From: WHUA01 sp963711215
GTDB lineage: Bacteria > Pseudomonadota > Alphaproteobacteria > UBA8366
Direction: 5' to 3'
Assembly: GCA_963711215.1 (NCBI GenBank)
Contig: CAVQDH010000006.1
Location: 1 to 64,000, forward strand
Length of the DNA: 64,000 nucleotides
Shown here: positions 1 to 9,175 of the stretch, in pieces
Position numbering within the stretch: the first letter of the stretch is position 1
Layout: every line of letters begins with the position of its first letter
The notes under the pieces: generated by a model
Database searches by the model: none
Seen by the model: only the letters and a program-made list of their open reading frames with translations
What the model was told of the DNA's origin: nothing
Made by a program: the position numbers and the translations under genes

Positions 1-72
1 GTGCGGGATTGACCCTAAGTCTTTGCCCCATATAGCGTGGATTTCTGCGGAAAAGCGCAAATCGGCGATCTG

Positions 73-90
73 TGTACCCGCCGTGTACCC
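73..90 (+). repeat. 18-base TGTACCC tandem repeat, left copy
   Basis: TGTACCCGCCGTGTACCC consists of two TGTACCC units 11 bases apart. It lies just upstream of the ribosome binding site of the recombinase. The right copy at 10316-10333 has the same orientation and one mismatch. It is a candidate arm-type recombinase binding site, by inference. Confidence 0.6.
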
Positions 91-104
91 GGAGGAATGT
101 GCTC

Positions 105-1479
105 ATGGGCAAGAGCAACGGCAAGAGCTTCGAGCAATCCGTCCTTGGCATGGCCAGTGGCCAAAGCCTCCCGGACCCGTCACTGCCGGGCCTCGAATAC
201 CGGCGCCGGGCGGGCGGCGTCTTCGTGCGCTACCGCTACAAGGACCCGCGCACCGGCCGGTGGACCGCCGTCAGCCTCGGCAAGTTGGCCGAAGGCGCGA
301 AGCCGGACGAGCGTGGCATCTGGCGCTTGGAACCGAGCGCGAAGCCCTTCATCTCCCTGCGCCAGGAAGCCCTCGCCAAGGCTGAGGCTCTCAGCAAAGG
401 CAGCGACCCGCGCACCGGCGCCGGCCCGGACGGCCTTCCGATGCCCCGCGCCCTGGCCGCCTACGAAGCCGATCTCGCTCGGCGTGGCGCCGCGAAGGGC
501 AGGGAGGTGCTGAGCTTGCTGCGTCGCGAGCTGCTGCCCCTCGGCCTCCCTATCGGCGCCATCACTCGCCAGGACGTGCTCAAGCGTGTCGCCGACGTCG
601 AGAAGAGCGGCAGGCCCGGCGCGGCCAAGGAACTGCGGGATCAGGGCGAACGTGTTTTTGAGCTGGGCCGGCAAACGAAGGGTTGATCGGCTTCAACCCG
701 CTCGCCGGTTACCGCAGCCCGCGCAGGACGCGACAGGAGCGGCTGGCCCAGCAGCAGAACGGGAAGGCCCTGAGCGACGCGGAGCTGGCGCAGGTCTGGG
801 CACGCTGCGGCCTGGAGCCGGCGTGTGGGGGCGCTACCTGCGCTTCCTGCTCCTGACCGGCCAGCGCCGGACCGAAACGGCCCTAGCGCATTGGCGGGAT
901 ATTGACCCCTACACGGGCGTCTGGGTCATCCCGAGCGACGTCACGAAGTCGGGCAGGGCGCACCGCGTGCCGCTGCCCTGGGCCGCTGTCAACGTCCTGA
1001 GGGTCCGGTGGCCGAGCCGGGCGCCTCGGGCGCCTATGTCTTCCCCGTGGTCGCCGGGCCGCAGCGATGACGGGGTGGAGCCCGCTCATGCGCAACTGTT
1101 CCGCCGAGCGCATCCCAAGTTGCCCGCGTTCAGCCTGCACGATCTGCGCAGGACCTATCGCACGGGGCTGGGCCGGCTGGGCGTGGAGCCGCACGTTGCC
1201 GAGCTGGCGCTGAACCACGCGCTGAGCGATGAGCTGGCCCGGACCTACGACCTGGGCGACTACTGGCCGGAGCGCTGCGCGGCTGCCGAGCGGTGGTGCG
1301 CGCATGTCGCGCGGGTCGTGCCTAAGTTGTCAAGGCAAGGAGCGGCACCGGGCGTGCCCTATATCGCAAGTCGTCCTCTATACGCCTCAAGAGGGCTAGC
1401 CATATCTCAGCCTCGAATAGAAATCATCCATGAAGGCCACTGCGGTCGTGACGGCCCACGCTGCACAGCCCGCACTTAA
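105..1479 (+). pseudogene. Tyrosine recombinase/integrase, frameshifted
   Basis: This would be the site-specific integrase of the element. ATG at 105 is preceded by GGAGGA at 91-96. The catalytic set is visible in pieces: Arg in TGQRRTE (about 865), Lys in TKSGRAHRVPL (about 945), the H-x-x-R box in HDLRRTYRTG (about 1140), LNH (about 1210) and the likely nucleophile Tyr in RTYDLGDYWPER (about 1242). The layout resembles P4-type integrases. The frame breaks near 675, 815, 1003 and 1064: bases 105-675 are in one frame, NEGLIGFNPLAGYR onward in a second, and the catalytic part in a third with a short excursion. The last 80 or so bases before the stop at 1479 are antisense to the HEPN-motif gene and are probably not genuine coding sequence. 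Either the gene is dead or the sequence holds several indel errors. Confidence 0.85.
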
Positions 1480-2015
1480 ACATCGGTGTGGAAAGAAGTT
1501 GCGAGCCCTGATGTGAACGGCGGCTCGGGATGTTTGAAGATCCGCATTCCCTTCCAAAGCTTTTCAGTTGCCATTTGCTGCCCCAATCTCGATTTGTAGT
1601 GCACAAGTTCGTTTCGCAACGGAGCCAAAAGCACGGTGTGTTGCGAGAGCTTTCCGCCGGGGGGCAGTGCGCACCTATTTAGAAGGCGCAGAACAAAAGC
1701 ATACCGCGACACCACGTCTCCGTGTTTATCGATCTTCTCCGCACGAGGTCGTAGATAATCTCTTGCTGCTATGTCGGTACCGTTAGAACCAAGGTGGTGT
1801 CCCGGACCGTAGTAAGCAATCTCAGATTCCGGTCTCAAGAGCAGCAACGCTTTGCATTATCGCCGAAACGACGCATGCTCGGTGTTCTGCCTTAAGAAGT
1901 TCGGTGGCACTAGCTCCTACCCTTGTTCGATTTCGGATGATCGCCGCGCAAATATTGTGGCCCCTTCGAGGAACTGAGGCCCAAAACTGTATCGAATATC
2001 ACCTCTGGCTGTCAT
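1396..2015 (-). pseudogene. HEPN-motif (RNxxxH) hypothetical protein, frameshifted
   Basis: No single frame covers this gene, but three neighbouring frames join into a protein of about 206 residues. It starts at ATG 2015 (MTARGDIRYSFGPQFLEG), continues as SATELLKAEHRACVVSAIMQ, then YYGPGHHLGSNGTDIAARDY, then RNELVHYKSRLG, and ends NFFPHRCLSAGCAAWAV to a TAG at 1396-1398. Breaks lie near 1918, 1840 and 1505. RNELVH fits the R-x4-6-H signature of HEPN domains, which are often ribonucleases in toxin and defence systems. Function is inferred from this motif only. It is convergent with the recombinase gene and sits in the variable cargo position next to it. Confidence 0.55.
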
Positions 2016-2251
2016 CTTGAAGCGCACCGCAAAACCCGTTGCCGTCTCACATTGGTTCACGAAAACATTTTAGGAATTCGCGTAATTATGGCCATCGTGG
2101 CAACAATTGAATTTCTCCCAGCGAGGCGTAGGTGACCGTAATGGCTCCCCTCCGCCAGCTTGTCACTGTCCTGTCTTACAATCGCCTGCGGGGTGATTAT
2201 TTCTCGCCGTGGAGTTTAGCACAATGGGCAGTCTTGTAAGCCTTAGGGCTC

Positions 2252-2545
2252 GTGTTATTTGGCGCATTGGTGTTTTTCTTGCGGCGCTTCACCAAAGAAG
2301 GCCGGAAAAACCCAAGGGATATTGACGATAGCGCCGATGAGTTTAACTCCGGAGCCGCATGGGTCGTGACGATTGTGGTCTCCGGAATATTTTTTGCCTA
2401 CATAGGACGTGAAATTATCGTGTGGATCGGAATTAGTGAGCTATCTGATTTTGAGCAATTTCTATTGATGGGTGCGGTGGGAGTTGGAGTTGTCTTTTTG
2501 GCCTATCGCACAGCGAACTGGATTTCTCCTGCTCACGACGATTGA
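2252..2545 (+). CDS. Small membrane protein, unknown function
   Basis: A 97-residue protein with three hydrophobic stretches: LFGALVFFLRRF at the start, AAWVVTIVVSGIFFAYIG at about 35-52 and LLMGAVGVGVVFLAY at about 71-85. A charged segment with several Asp and Glu residues separates the first two. The start is GTG at 2252 and no clear ribosome binding site precedes it. ATG at 2224 opens in another frame, so the N-terminus may be wrong or frameshifted. The family was not recognised. Its position between the HEPN-motif gene and the iteron-like repeats makes it part of the element's cargo. Confidence 0.45.
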   Translation: MLFGALVFFLRRFTKEGRKNPRDIDDSADEFNSGAAWVVTIVVSGIFFAYIGREIIVWIGISELSDFEQFLLMGAVGVGVVFLAYRTANWISPAHDD

Positions 2546-2580
2546 GGAAATTTCGACCAATGGCGCGCCCGGCAGGCGCT

Positions 2581-2745
2581 TGGTACACATGGTACACTTC
2601 TCCAGAACATGCAGACACCTCCCTAGAGACCAGCATGAAACTTTAACCCGTCTTCTATTCCTTACATATTTTATTAAGGAGTTAAGGGGAGCGGGAGTGT
2701 GTACCTTTATTTCCAGGAACCGTACCATCTGTACCATCTGTACCA
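2581..2745. repeat. Inverted GGTACA iterons around an AT-rich core, possible origin
   Basis: TGGTACACATGGTACAC (2581-2597) holds two GGTACA units 9 bases apart. In opposite orientation, TGTACC units occur at 2700, 2730 and 2739, with a degenerate CGTACC at 2721, in a 9-base GTACCATCT array. Between them is an AT-rich stretch with a CCTTA/TAAGG stem (2660-2664, 2675-2679). The array begins just past the stop of the DUF3631 gene. Such a layout fits a replication origin or a recombinase accessory site. The hexamer is shared with the terminal repeats of the element. Confidence 0.5.
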
Positions 2746-2749
2746 CGGC

Positions 2750-3818
2750 CTACCCCGCCTTGAGATAGCGCTTGGCGGCGCGTTCGATGTCTGCCGCCTT
2801 GAAGCTGCGCTTCTGCTCCACACCGCGCCTAAGCATGCTTGGGCTTAGCCCGACCTTCTTCAAGAGCTTGGCGGGGTATTTGATGGCGCCGTCTTCCAAC
2901 TCGGCGCTGAACACCACGTTGTCGTTGGCCGGCACCTGCGCCTTGTCCCAGGCCTTCCGCAGAAGCCGGATATGTACGGGCTCCTTGTCGCCCTCGACCT
3001 CCTGCTCCAGCGCCAGTGCAGCCGCGCGTGCGCGCTCCAGCCATTTCGGCCCGGCAGCCTCCGCGATGGCGATCAGCGGCAGCCACTTGTCCCACATGCG
3101 ATTGACGAGGCCCTGCGGTATTTCCGGGCGGGCGGCTGTCAGCTTCTCGCCCATGCCGGCCATTGCCTTCTCCAACGCCGCTTTGACCTTTGGGTCGGCC
3201 GCCTTCCGCGCCGTCTTATAAAGCGCGCGAAACTCATCGTCCGTCGCCGGGTGCATCCGTATTTCAATCACCCGATCCGCCAGCGCCCTGTCGGGCAACC
3301 CGCCCACCTTGCCCAAGGCCATCGGGATGTAGAAGTCGAAGTTGAGCGGCTTGCCGGTCTCGCGGTCGATCAGTCCTTGCTTCGCTCCCTTGTCCGCGCC
3401 GGAGCACATGGCGTCGATCAGCGCGCCATCCTCCTTGTTGAGCGAGTTGTCGAGCTGGTCGAGCAGGAGCGTTGGCGGGCGCATGTCCTTACCCTTGCCC
3501 AGCTCAGTCGCCTTCCGCAGGAACGTGGGCGTCACGCGGTTGTAGCGATTGCCCTGCGCGGCGAGACCCTCGACCACCCGCAGCAGGCTTGTCTTGCCGC
3601 ACCCGGGGTCTTCCGACGTGGCGAACAGCCGGGGCGTCATGGTGAAGTGATCGAAGACATAGGTATGCGCGATCCAGAGCACGGTCGCGACGCGCTCCGG
3701 TTCGTCCATGACGACTTCCCGCGTCAGCTCCGCCTCTACAGCGTCGAGGACCGCGCCGAGGCCCGGGCCGGGCGGCCTTGCTGTCGGCCGCCCCCGCGCT
3801 ATATGCCTGTTTAGACAT
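2750..3818 (-). pseudogene. DUF3631-domain ATPase, one frameshift near the N-terminus
   Basis: DUF3631 proteins are found in phages, plasmids and islands and are thought to act in element replication. Starting at ATG 3818 (MSKQAYSAGAADSK), the frame breaks near 3775 and continues as LGAVLDAVEAELTREVVMDE. The length of 1069 bases fits one extra base and a 355-residue protein. A Walker A motif, SEDPGCGKTSLLR, and a Walker B-like PPTLLLDQLDN are visible, followed by an arginine-bearing segment LADRVIEIRMHP and the C-terminal DUF3631 region with DKWLPLIAIAEAAG. If the break is real, an internal start at ATG 3709 would still give 319 residues including the ATPase core. It is the only replication-type gene in the element. 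Confidence 0.8.
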
Positions 3819-3848
3819 GACGTTTTACCCCATTCGTTGTGTCGGCTT

Positions 3849-4052
3849 CTACATCATCCCAAATCGCGTCGAGCGGGGCGGGCCGTCCAACCAACGGCCC
3901 CACCCTGCTCTGACGCTTCGGCAGATATCGTGGATCAGCCTCTGCCCCTGCGGAGACTGAATCTCCTCAGTCGCCAGCAGGAACCAGGCACCGCACCCCG
4001 GCATGGCGGTCATGAGGATGCCATTCTCCGGGTCATTCCAGTAGAGCTGCAT
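3849..4052 (-). CDS. Small hypothetical phage-like protein
   Basis: A 67-residue protein beginning MQLYWNDPENGILMTAMPGC. Its ATG at 4052 overlaps the stop of the upstream gene as TGATG, which supports coupled translation. A GTG one codon earlier is an alternative start. The protein has several Trp and Gly residues and no recognised domain. It lies between the 151-residue gene and the DUF3631 gene on the same strand, so all three are probably one leftward transcript from the promoter at 4550-4578. Confidence 0.5.
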   Translation of the reverse strand: MQLYWNDPENGILMTAMPGCGAWFLLATEEIQSPQGQRLIHDICRSVRAGWGRWLDGPPRSTRFGMM

Positions 4053-4507
4053 CACGCACCGCCCTCCGGCGCCAGGGCCTCGGTCGATGAACTGGCTCGC
4101 AGCGCGGCATCCTGCTCCCGTGGCCTATTACCTCTAAGCTGAGCGCCTACGGAAGGGGGCGACATGGGCCTTCGCCTCGATCTATCATGCTGGGCCAGCC
4201 GTCCGTTCGGCCACGACCATGAGCGAACTACGCGGACCCCTGTCTTGATCTCCGGCCAAGCTGTAGCCCGGCGAGCCGGTAGATGCCTTGCAACAGCGGG
4301 CCAGCTCACGTGGGCGACCGGCTCGGGTAGGATCACGCACGGCGCCAGCATGATGTCGGCAGTCCGGCCACCACGGTCCACGGCGCAGCACCCACGCTTG
4401 GGAGGTCTGCGTGCCATCCGCTTCACCTTGCCACCCGGCGCGGTAGAGGTTCGGCCGCGCCTCTTCGAGCTTCTGATACTCTCGTCCTTCGGGTTGTCTT
4501 TTGCCAT
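4052..4507 (-). CDS. Hypothetical basic protein, first gene of the leftward operon
   Basis: A 151-residue protein starting MAKDNPKDESIRSSKRRGRT at ATG 4507, with an AGGGAG ribosome binding site shortly upstream. The N-terminus is very basic and Ser/Arg-rich. The C-terminal half is also rich in Arg and Pro and may be out of frame, since its composition is unusual. The stop overlaps the next start. It is the first gene after a near-consensus promoter, a position where phages and islands often place small DNA-binding regulators, but no helix-turn-helix was recognised. Confidence 0.45.
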   Translation of the reverse strand: MAKDNPKDESIRSSKRRGRTSTAPGGKVKRMARRPPKRGCCAVDRGGRTADIMLAPCVILPEPVAHVSWPAVARHLPARRATAWPEIKTGVRVVRSWSWPNGRLAQHDRSRRRPMSPPSVGAQLRGNRPREQDAALRASSSTEALAPEGGA

Positions 4508-4549
4508 TGGATCAAACTCCCTGTTTCGGTTGCGTTTAAATTCGTGGCC

Positions 4550-4578
4550 AATATAGGGCCTTACCGGAAAAATGTCAA
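4550..4578 (-). promoter_or_regulatory. Near-consensus leftward promoter
   Basis: On the minus strand TTGACA (4578-4573), a 17-base spacer and TATATT (4555-4550) form a near-consensus sigma-70 promoter. It ends 43 bases before the start codon at 4507 and should drive the leftward operon with the DUF3631 gene. Confidence 0.75.
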
Positions 4579-4636
4579 GAGGATCGCCGATTTTCTAGCG
4601 GTTCTCCTATCCATGTTCACAGCGATTGAACCTTAA

Positions 4637-4665
4637 TTGACATGTAAAGACACGTTAACTATACA
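4637..4665 (+). promoter_or_regulatory. Near-consensus rightward promoter
   Basis: TTGACA (4637-4642), a 17-base spacer and TATACA (4660-4665) form a strong sigma-70-type promoter. It lies 90 bases before the first rightward gene at 4755 and 58 bases from the divergent promoter, so a single regulator bound between them could control both arms. Confidence 0.75.
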
Positions 4666-4754
4666 GTACCCTTGGTTGCTAGTCCTCCTGGCAACCCGTT
4701 CCTCCTCAAACTCGGAGGCCGGGTTTCGGCTCGGCCCCCACTTTTGGAGCAGAG

Positions 4755-5310
4755 ATGACAGACGGAACCGAAGACCAGCCGATAGCCAAGCTCTCCGCCG
4801 AGCGCGTGGACGAGCTGCTGGGCGTGATGCAGGCCAAGACCGAGCCAGCGCCCACGCCGGAGCCGACACCAGCGCCCGACCTGGACCTTCAGCGGCATGC
4901 CGGACCCGGAGGCCGACCGCGACGGCTACCGCGCCGAGCTGGACCAGCGCCTGAGCGCCTACAACGCCGAGGCTCGCCCAGCGGCCATGCCGGACATGAG
5001 CCGAGTTTGGTCCGATTTCAAATCGCGCAATCCCGACGCTGACGAGGCAGCCTGCCGCCAGCATGCCGCCGATTTTGTCCGCCAGCAGACGCTGCACGGC
5101 CGCGACGTTGCGACCATCATGCGTGAGCTGCCCGCCGTCGTGGAGCACCGCCTCCGCGCCGAAGCAGACGACAACGCGCACCGCACGGCCGGCACCTTCG
5201 GAGGCGCCGAGAGTGGGGGCCGGCCTGTCGAGCCCAACGGCGAGACAAAGCCCACGCGCTTCACGGACGAGCTGGCAGCCCGGCAAGACGCGCTTTGGAG
5301 CCGGCCATGA
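4755..5310 (+). pseudogene. Hypothetical phage-like protein, one frameshift
   Basis: ATG at 4755 is preceded by GGAG about 6 bases upstream. The frame runs MTDGTEDQPIAKLSAERVDE to a Pro/Thr/Glu-rich linker, breaks near 4893 at DLDL, and continues SGMPDPEADRDGYRAELDQ to the stop at 5310. Removing one base gives 184 residues. The body is helical and acidic, with a conserved-looking segment WSDFKSRNPDADEAACRQHA and a C-terminal QDALWSRP. No known family was recognised. It is the first gene of the rightward operon and its stop overlaps the next start (ATGA), a style typical of phage structural operons. Confidence 0.55.
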
Positions 5311-5583
5311 CCGAGCAGAAGTTGACCCCAGAGCAGCAGGCCATCGTGGACCGCCAATGGCGGCGCTTCCGTGAGCAAAATCCCGATCTGGCCACCGACC
5401 GGGAAGCGGTCGAGCGGGCCGCAACAGAATGGGCGCAAGGCCAGATCAAGGCCGGCCGTGCGCACGAGGAAGTCGTCAGCAGTCTCGCAGACGGTGCGGC
5501 GGAAGTGCTGGAAGCGGCTCGGCAGCGAGAAGTTCACGGACAGCCTGAAAGCTGCCCAGGATCGCATGTGGGGGCGGCAATGA
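5307..5583 (+). pseudogene. Hypothetical phage-like protein, one frameshift
   Basis: The start MTEQKLTPEQQAIVDRQWRR overlaps the preceding stop. After about 70 residues the frame breaks near 5520 and continues as RLGSEKFTDSLKAAQDRMWG to a TGA at 5581-5583, giving 91 residues if one base is removed. The two N-terminal halves of this and the previous gene share a logic (a W-x-x-F-x-x-x-N-P-D motif: WSDFKSRNPDAD and WRRFREQNPDLA), so they may be paralogues by duplication. Function unknown. Confidence 0.5.
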
Positions 5584-5736
5584 CGGCAGGACCAATGCCC
5601 CACGCTCCCCTCCCGCCTCGGCTGACGCTTTCAGACCTGCGCGCGTCGGACCCACGCCGGACCCGGACCGAGCGAGGTGCCGAACCCGAACGCGGGCGCC
5701 CGAGCGGTGCCCTACGAGCCGGGGAGCGCCAAATGA
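5580..5736 (+). pseudogene. Tiny hypothetical gene, one frameshift
   Basis: ATG at 5580 overlaps the previous stop. It reads MTAGPMPHAPLPPRLTLSDL, shifts frame near 5648 and reads THAGPGPSEVPNPNAGARAV to a TGA at 5734-5736, about 51 residues. It is Pro/Gly/Ala-rich with no recognised domain. The tight overlap with both neighbours is the main support. Confidence 0.35.
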
Positions 5737-5808
5737 ATGCTGATCGGGATCGGAATTGGAATTGGCCCGGGCAAGCAGCCCCCTCCACCCCCGCCGCCGC
5801 CGGAGTAG
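5737..5808 (+). CDS. Possible 23-residue polyproline peptide
   Basis: ATG at 5737 directly follows the previous stop and encodes a short peptide of alternating Ile-Gly followed by GKQ, eight prolines and Glu, ending with TAG at 5806-5808. The repeated IG and poly-Pro give a low-complexity product. It may be real because of its position, or a chance ORF. Confidence 0.25.
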   Translation: MLIGIGIGIGPGKQPPPPPPPPE

Positions 5809-5814
5809 CTGCTG

Positions 5815-5985
5815 ATGACCCGCGGTTCTGGCGTGATTGGAGATTCGGCCGCAGAAGGCGCAGACGTGCTCTATGACCTCTCCGAGGCGCCGAACATCAC
5901 CCTCGCCCAGGCCCGAGAATGTAAGCGCGCAGCCGATTGGATGCAGGACCGCTCGGAAGCGTACTGGACCTTGCCCAGAAGATGA
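5815..5985 (+). CDS. Small hypothetical phage-like protein (56 residues)
   Basis: A 56-residue ORF starts at ATG 5815 with MTRGSGVIGDSAAEGADVLY and contains ITLAQARECKRAADWMQDRS before the TGA at 5983-5985. It has the amphipathic helical look of small phage virion or assembly proteins. It fits neatly between 5808 and the next start at 6009. No family was recognised. Confidence 0.45.
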   Translation: MTRGSGVIGDSAAEGADVLYDLSEAPNITLAQARECKRAADWMQDRSEAYWTLPRR

Positions 5986-6008
5986 CCCAAGCCAAAAGGA
6001 TTTGACCC

Positions 6009-7382
6009 GTGGCCACACTTGACGACCTCGAAGCCCAGCTCAGCACGCCCCAGGCCGGCCCTACCGCCGACCCGCGCGTGGTGCAGAGCAACGTCTTCTC
6101 GCCCAGCGCCGTGCGCTCCGACCTGACCGAAGGCCTGACGAGCCTGCACGACGCGGTACAGCCGGCCAGCCCATCCGAGCGATACGGCATGTTCTTATCC
6201 AACATTGGCGTTGCCCCCCAGGCCGGAGCATACCTCGAACAGAAGGCGCGCGGCCGGATGGCCAATGCGTTGGCGGAGCAAATCCGCGTCGCCCGGCAGC
6301 AGGGCTTGAGCCCGACCCAGGCCTTCCATGAATTGATGCGCTCGCCGGATTTCGTCGAAGCGTTCATCGGTGACCGGATTTCGGCAAGACTGTGATCCAG
6401 GCCGCGCAGCTTGCCAAAGCCGACCCCGCCGAAGCCTTCGGGCAAGCCACGCAGGCGGGTGAGCAGCAGGGCTTCCTGAGCCGCGACCTGCGGCAGCGCC
6501 TCGACCTCCTGGCCTCTACCGATTTGAAGACGGCAGTTGAGCGGCTGGGGCAAGAGCTGGTGCCTGAACCCGAGACCTTGGCGCAGGTTGCGACCCGCGA
6601 GCAGCAGGCGAGCGCGGAAGACCGCCGGCAGTCGCTGGCCGAGCGCAAGTTCCTATTTGAAACCAAGAAATGGGAGTACGAGCAGAAGGCGGCGGGCAAT
6701 CCCGAGTTCAAGGACATCGACAAGATCGCAGATGCGTTCCGGCGGAGGCGCAGCCCTACACCAATTCGATCCGTGGGTATGAGAAGGTCCGCGAGCTTCG
6801 CGGCAAGCGCGGCTCGGCAGTGTCGGACACTGCGGCGGGCGCGATTGTGCTGGCCTTTTTGCAGAGCCTGAAACCGAGCGTCAGCGCGTCCGCCGCCCTG
6901 GGTGAAGCTGAGAACCTGGCGGTCACCGGCAGCATATTCCAGCGCATCCTCGGCACCGTGCGGCGCTGGGCTTCCGGCGACCGTATAAACCAGGACGAAC
7001 TGGAGATCCTCGACGCCAGCCGAGATTTGGCCACGGTCGCGAGCGAGGGCTACAACGCCATCGCGCAAGCCTTCACGAACATTGGCGTCAGCAACTTCCC
7101 CCGCACCTCTCGGGACGACATCCGAAAGCGCGCCATTCCGCAGCTTGTCCGGCCCGAGACGCTGGACGAGCTGCAAGCCGCCCGCGCGGAGAAGCGCCGC
7201 CGGGCCGAGCTGGAAGCGCATAGCGCCGCCCAGCACCGCGCCATGAACCCGCCCGCTATGCCGCAGGCGCAGGCGCAGGCACCGGCCGCGCCGCACGCCA
7301 CCTCCCAGGCGGAGGTGAATGCCTTGCCCGTTGGCAGCGTTTCGTCTGGACGGACGGCAAGACCTACGTGAAGGAGCCGTAA
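6009..7382 (+). pseudogene. Large virion-like hypothetical protein, three frameshifts
   Basis: About 458 residues when three frames are joined. It opens at GTG 6009 (MATLDDLEAQLSTPQAGPTA), shifts near 6373 after VEAFIGD, reads FGKTVIQAAQLAKADPAEAF, shifts near 6745, reads AQPYTNSIRGYEKVRELRGK, and shifts near 7335 to end RFVWTDGKTYVKEP with TAA at 7380-7382. It is mostly alpha-helical, with Gln-rich coiled-coil-like parts around 6480-6690 and an Ala/Pro/Gln-rich hinge before the end. The small C-terminal WTDGKTY module is common at the end of phage virion proteins. A role as an internal or ejection protein is inference. Each shift fits one missing base, unlike the chromosomal breaks. Confidence 0.5.
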
Positions 7383-7385
7383 GCC

Positions 7386-8650
7386 ATGCCCGACGCCCCA
7401 GGCGCGCGCCCGATAGACCCGGTTTCGCGTTCCAGCGCGAGCGCGCGCAGCGGCAACAAGTGCGGAAGGCGGTCAATACCGCCAACCCGCGACCGATCAA
7501 CGCCGCGCAGATCGAGTTCCTATCCAACTTCCTGCCGCTGACCGGCGGTATCGCGCTCGGCACCAGCTCGGTGCGCAGACATTCGCGCGTCTGGGCCAGC
7601 TCATGAAGCTGCGGCCGGACCGTCTACGCTTTCTCGAAAGTGTCCGCCGCAATCCCAAACTCCTCACCGACCTGCCATCGCAGGAGATGAAAAACGCCGT
7701 CACTGACGCATTCGGCAAAGGCACCAAGCTGGCCGACGATGTCGTGAGCGAACTGCCCGCCAGCGTGCAAAGCCTCTTGCCGCTTGGTCGCACCGGCGCC
7801 CTGGTTGGCGGTACTGTCGGCGGCGCCGCAACAGGTGCCGCGCTCGACGTTGCAGAGGGCGCCATCCACGGCGAGCTGCCCAGCGCCAATGACCTCAAGC
7901 TCGACGCCATCGCCGGCAGCCTCGGCCCTGTCGGCGGCGCCATCCTCTCCAAAGGCTCGCGCTTCTTCGCGCGGATGCTGACCCAGCTCCGCACCCCTCG
8001 CACGCAGAAAGGCGTGATGGCCGCAATCCAGAAGGAACGCGAAGCGCAGGACCGTTTCGAGGATACGTCCGGCGCGGCAAGGAACGCCGTATGACGATGC
8101 CTTCACCGAGGAGCGCAGCCGTGGCGATGCCCTCAACCGGCTGCTCAGCGGCCAGCGTATTGACGCGGACATTGGCGGGGTCAGCGGGCAATCGGGCCGC
8201 ATCGGCGGTGCCATCGCCAGCACCGGCGTAAGCTCCGCCCTGACCGGCGCGGGCCTGGGCGCTGCCTTCGGCCTGATCGGCGGTGACCCTGTGAGCGGCG
8301 GCGCTGTCGGCCTCGTCCTCGGCAATCTCCGCGTACCCGTGGCCCGCCGGCTGCTTCAAAGCGACAAATTCGTTAAATGGGCGACGGACACGGCGCCACG
8401 GCTCAACAGCGTCCGCGATGCGATCCTCAGCCTTGGCGCGCTCAAAGCGGCCGAGGGCGTAAAGGCCGTGCGTGACGGATACGACGAGCTTTTCAGCTCT
8501 ATCGAAAGCGCTTTCCTGCGGGCGGAGGAGATCGGCATCAAGCACGGTGGCGGCGAGCCTGACCAGGGCAGCCAACAGTCCGCCCCGCCAGCCGGCGCCC
8601 GCCCGTTCGGCGGCGCGATCCCGACCCCTGACCAAGCACCCGAGGAGTAA
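7386..8650 (+). pseudogene. Large Gly/Ala-rich membrane-active phage-like protein, frameshifted
   Basis: Four segments join into about 420 residues: MPDAPGARPIDPV at 7386, FQRERAQRQQVRKAVNTANP after a break near 7430, RLGQLMKLRPDRLRFLESVR after one near 7580, and TPYDDAFTEERSRGDALNRL after one near 8085, to the stop at 8650. Gly/Ala-rich hydrophobic hairpins occur at ALVGGTVGGAATGAALDVAE and GVSSALTGAGLGAAFGLIGG. Such segments are typical of phage pilot or ejection proteins that insert into the envelope. The C-terminus is Pro/Gln-rich. Function is inferred; no homologue is claimed. Confidence 0.5.
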
Positions 8651-8656
8651 AGACCA

Positions 8657-9172
8657 ATGACCGAGCACGTAATCGTCCCCCACGAGTTGGCTGTTTGGCG
8701 GAAGTTCCGCGCGATGGCCCAGCCGGGCGACGTGATGCGCACCGCGCTCCGCCCGCCCTATGCGGGTGCGCATCACATGCCCCACGCCGCGTGGCTGCGC
8801 GAACTGCTGGCCGCACTGGACGAGGGGTTGGAGGTGCACGTCGAAGAGGCCGGCGCGCTGCGCCACGGCCGCGCCATTGCCAAGGCCCTCTGCCAGACAA
8901 TGGCCGAGCACGAAGCCGAGACCGCGCGCCGCAGGACGGAGGCCCAGCGCAGCGTTGCCGAGGCCGAGACAGAGCTGACCACCGAATATCGGCGGGGCTT
9001 CGACGATGGCCTGGAAGCCGCGCAGCTCGCAGAGAAGGCAGCCGCCGACCGCGCGAAGGCCCGCGAGCGTAAGCGCCGCCAGCGCGAGCACGAGGCTCAC
9101 GAGCAGGCCGAGCGCGATGCAACGGCCCGAGCCGACATCAAGTCATCAAACTTTGCAACCGCAGGAGCATGA
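8657..9172 (+). CDS. Hypothetical protein with long charged coiled coil
   Basis: An intact 171-residue protein from ATG 8657, six bases after the previous stop and preceded by GAGGAG. Residues 1-60 form a small domain (HELAVWRKFRAMAQPGDVMR). Residues 80-160 are a continuous Glu/Arg/Ala-rich helix (AEAETELTTEYRRGFDDGLE and RAKARERKRRQREHEAHEQA), consistent with a scaffold-like or assembly protein. No enzyme motif was seen. Confidence 0.6.
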   Translation: MTEHVIVPHELAVWRKFRAMAQPGDVMRTALRPPYAGAHHMPHAAWLRELLAALDEGLEVHVEEAGALRHGRAIAKALCQTMAEHEAETARRRTEAQRSVAEAETELTTEYRRGFDDGLEAAQLAEKAAADRAKARERKRRQREHEAHEQAERDATARADIKSSNFATAGA

Positions 9173-9175
9173 ACC

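Noticed and set aside
1..104. Left attachment site of the integrative element
   Set aside because: No copy of the tRNA-Thr 3' end was found; the left border is probably outside the window.
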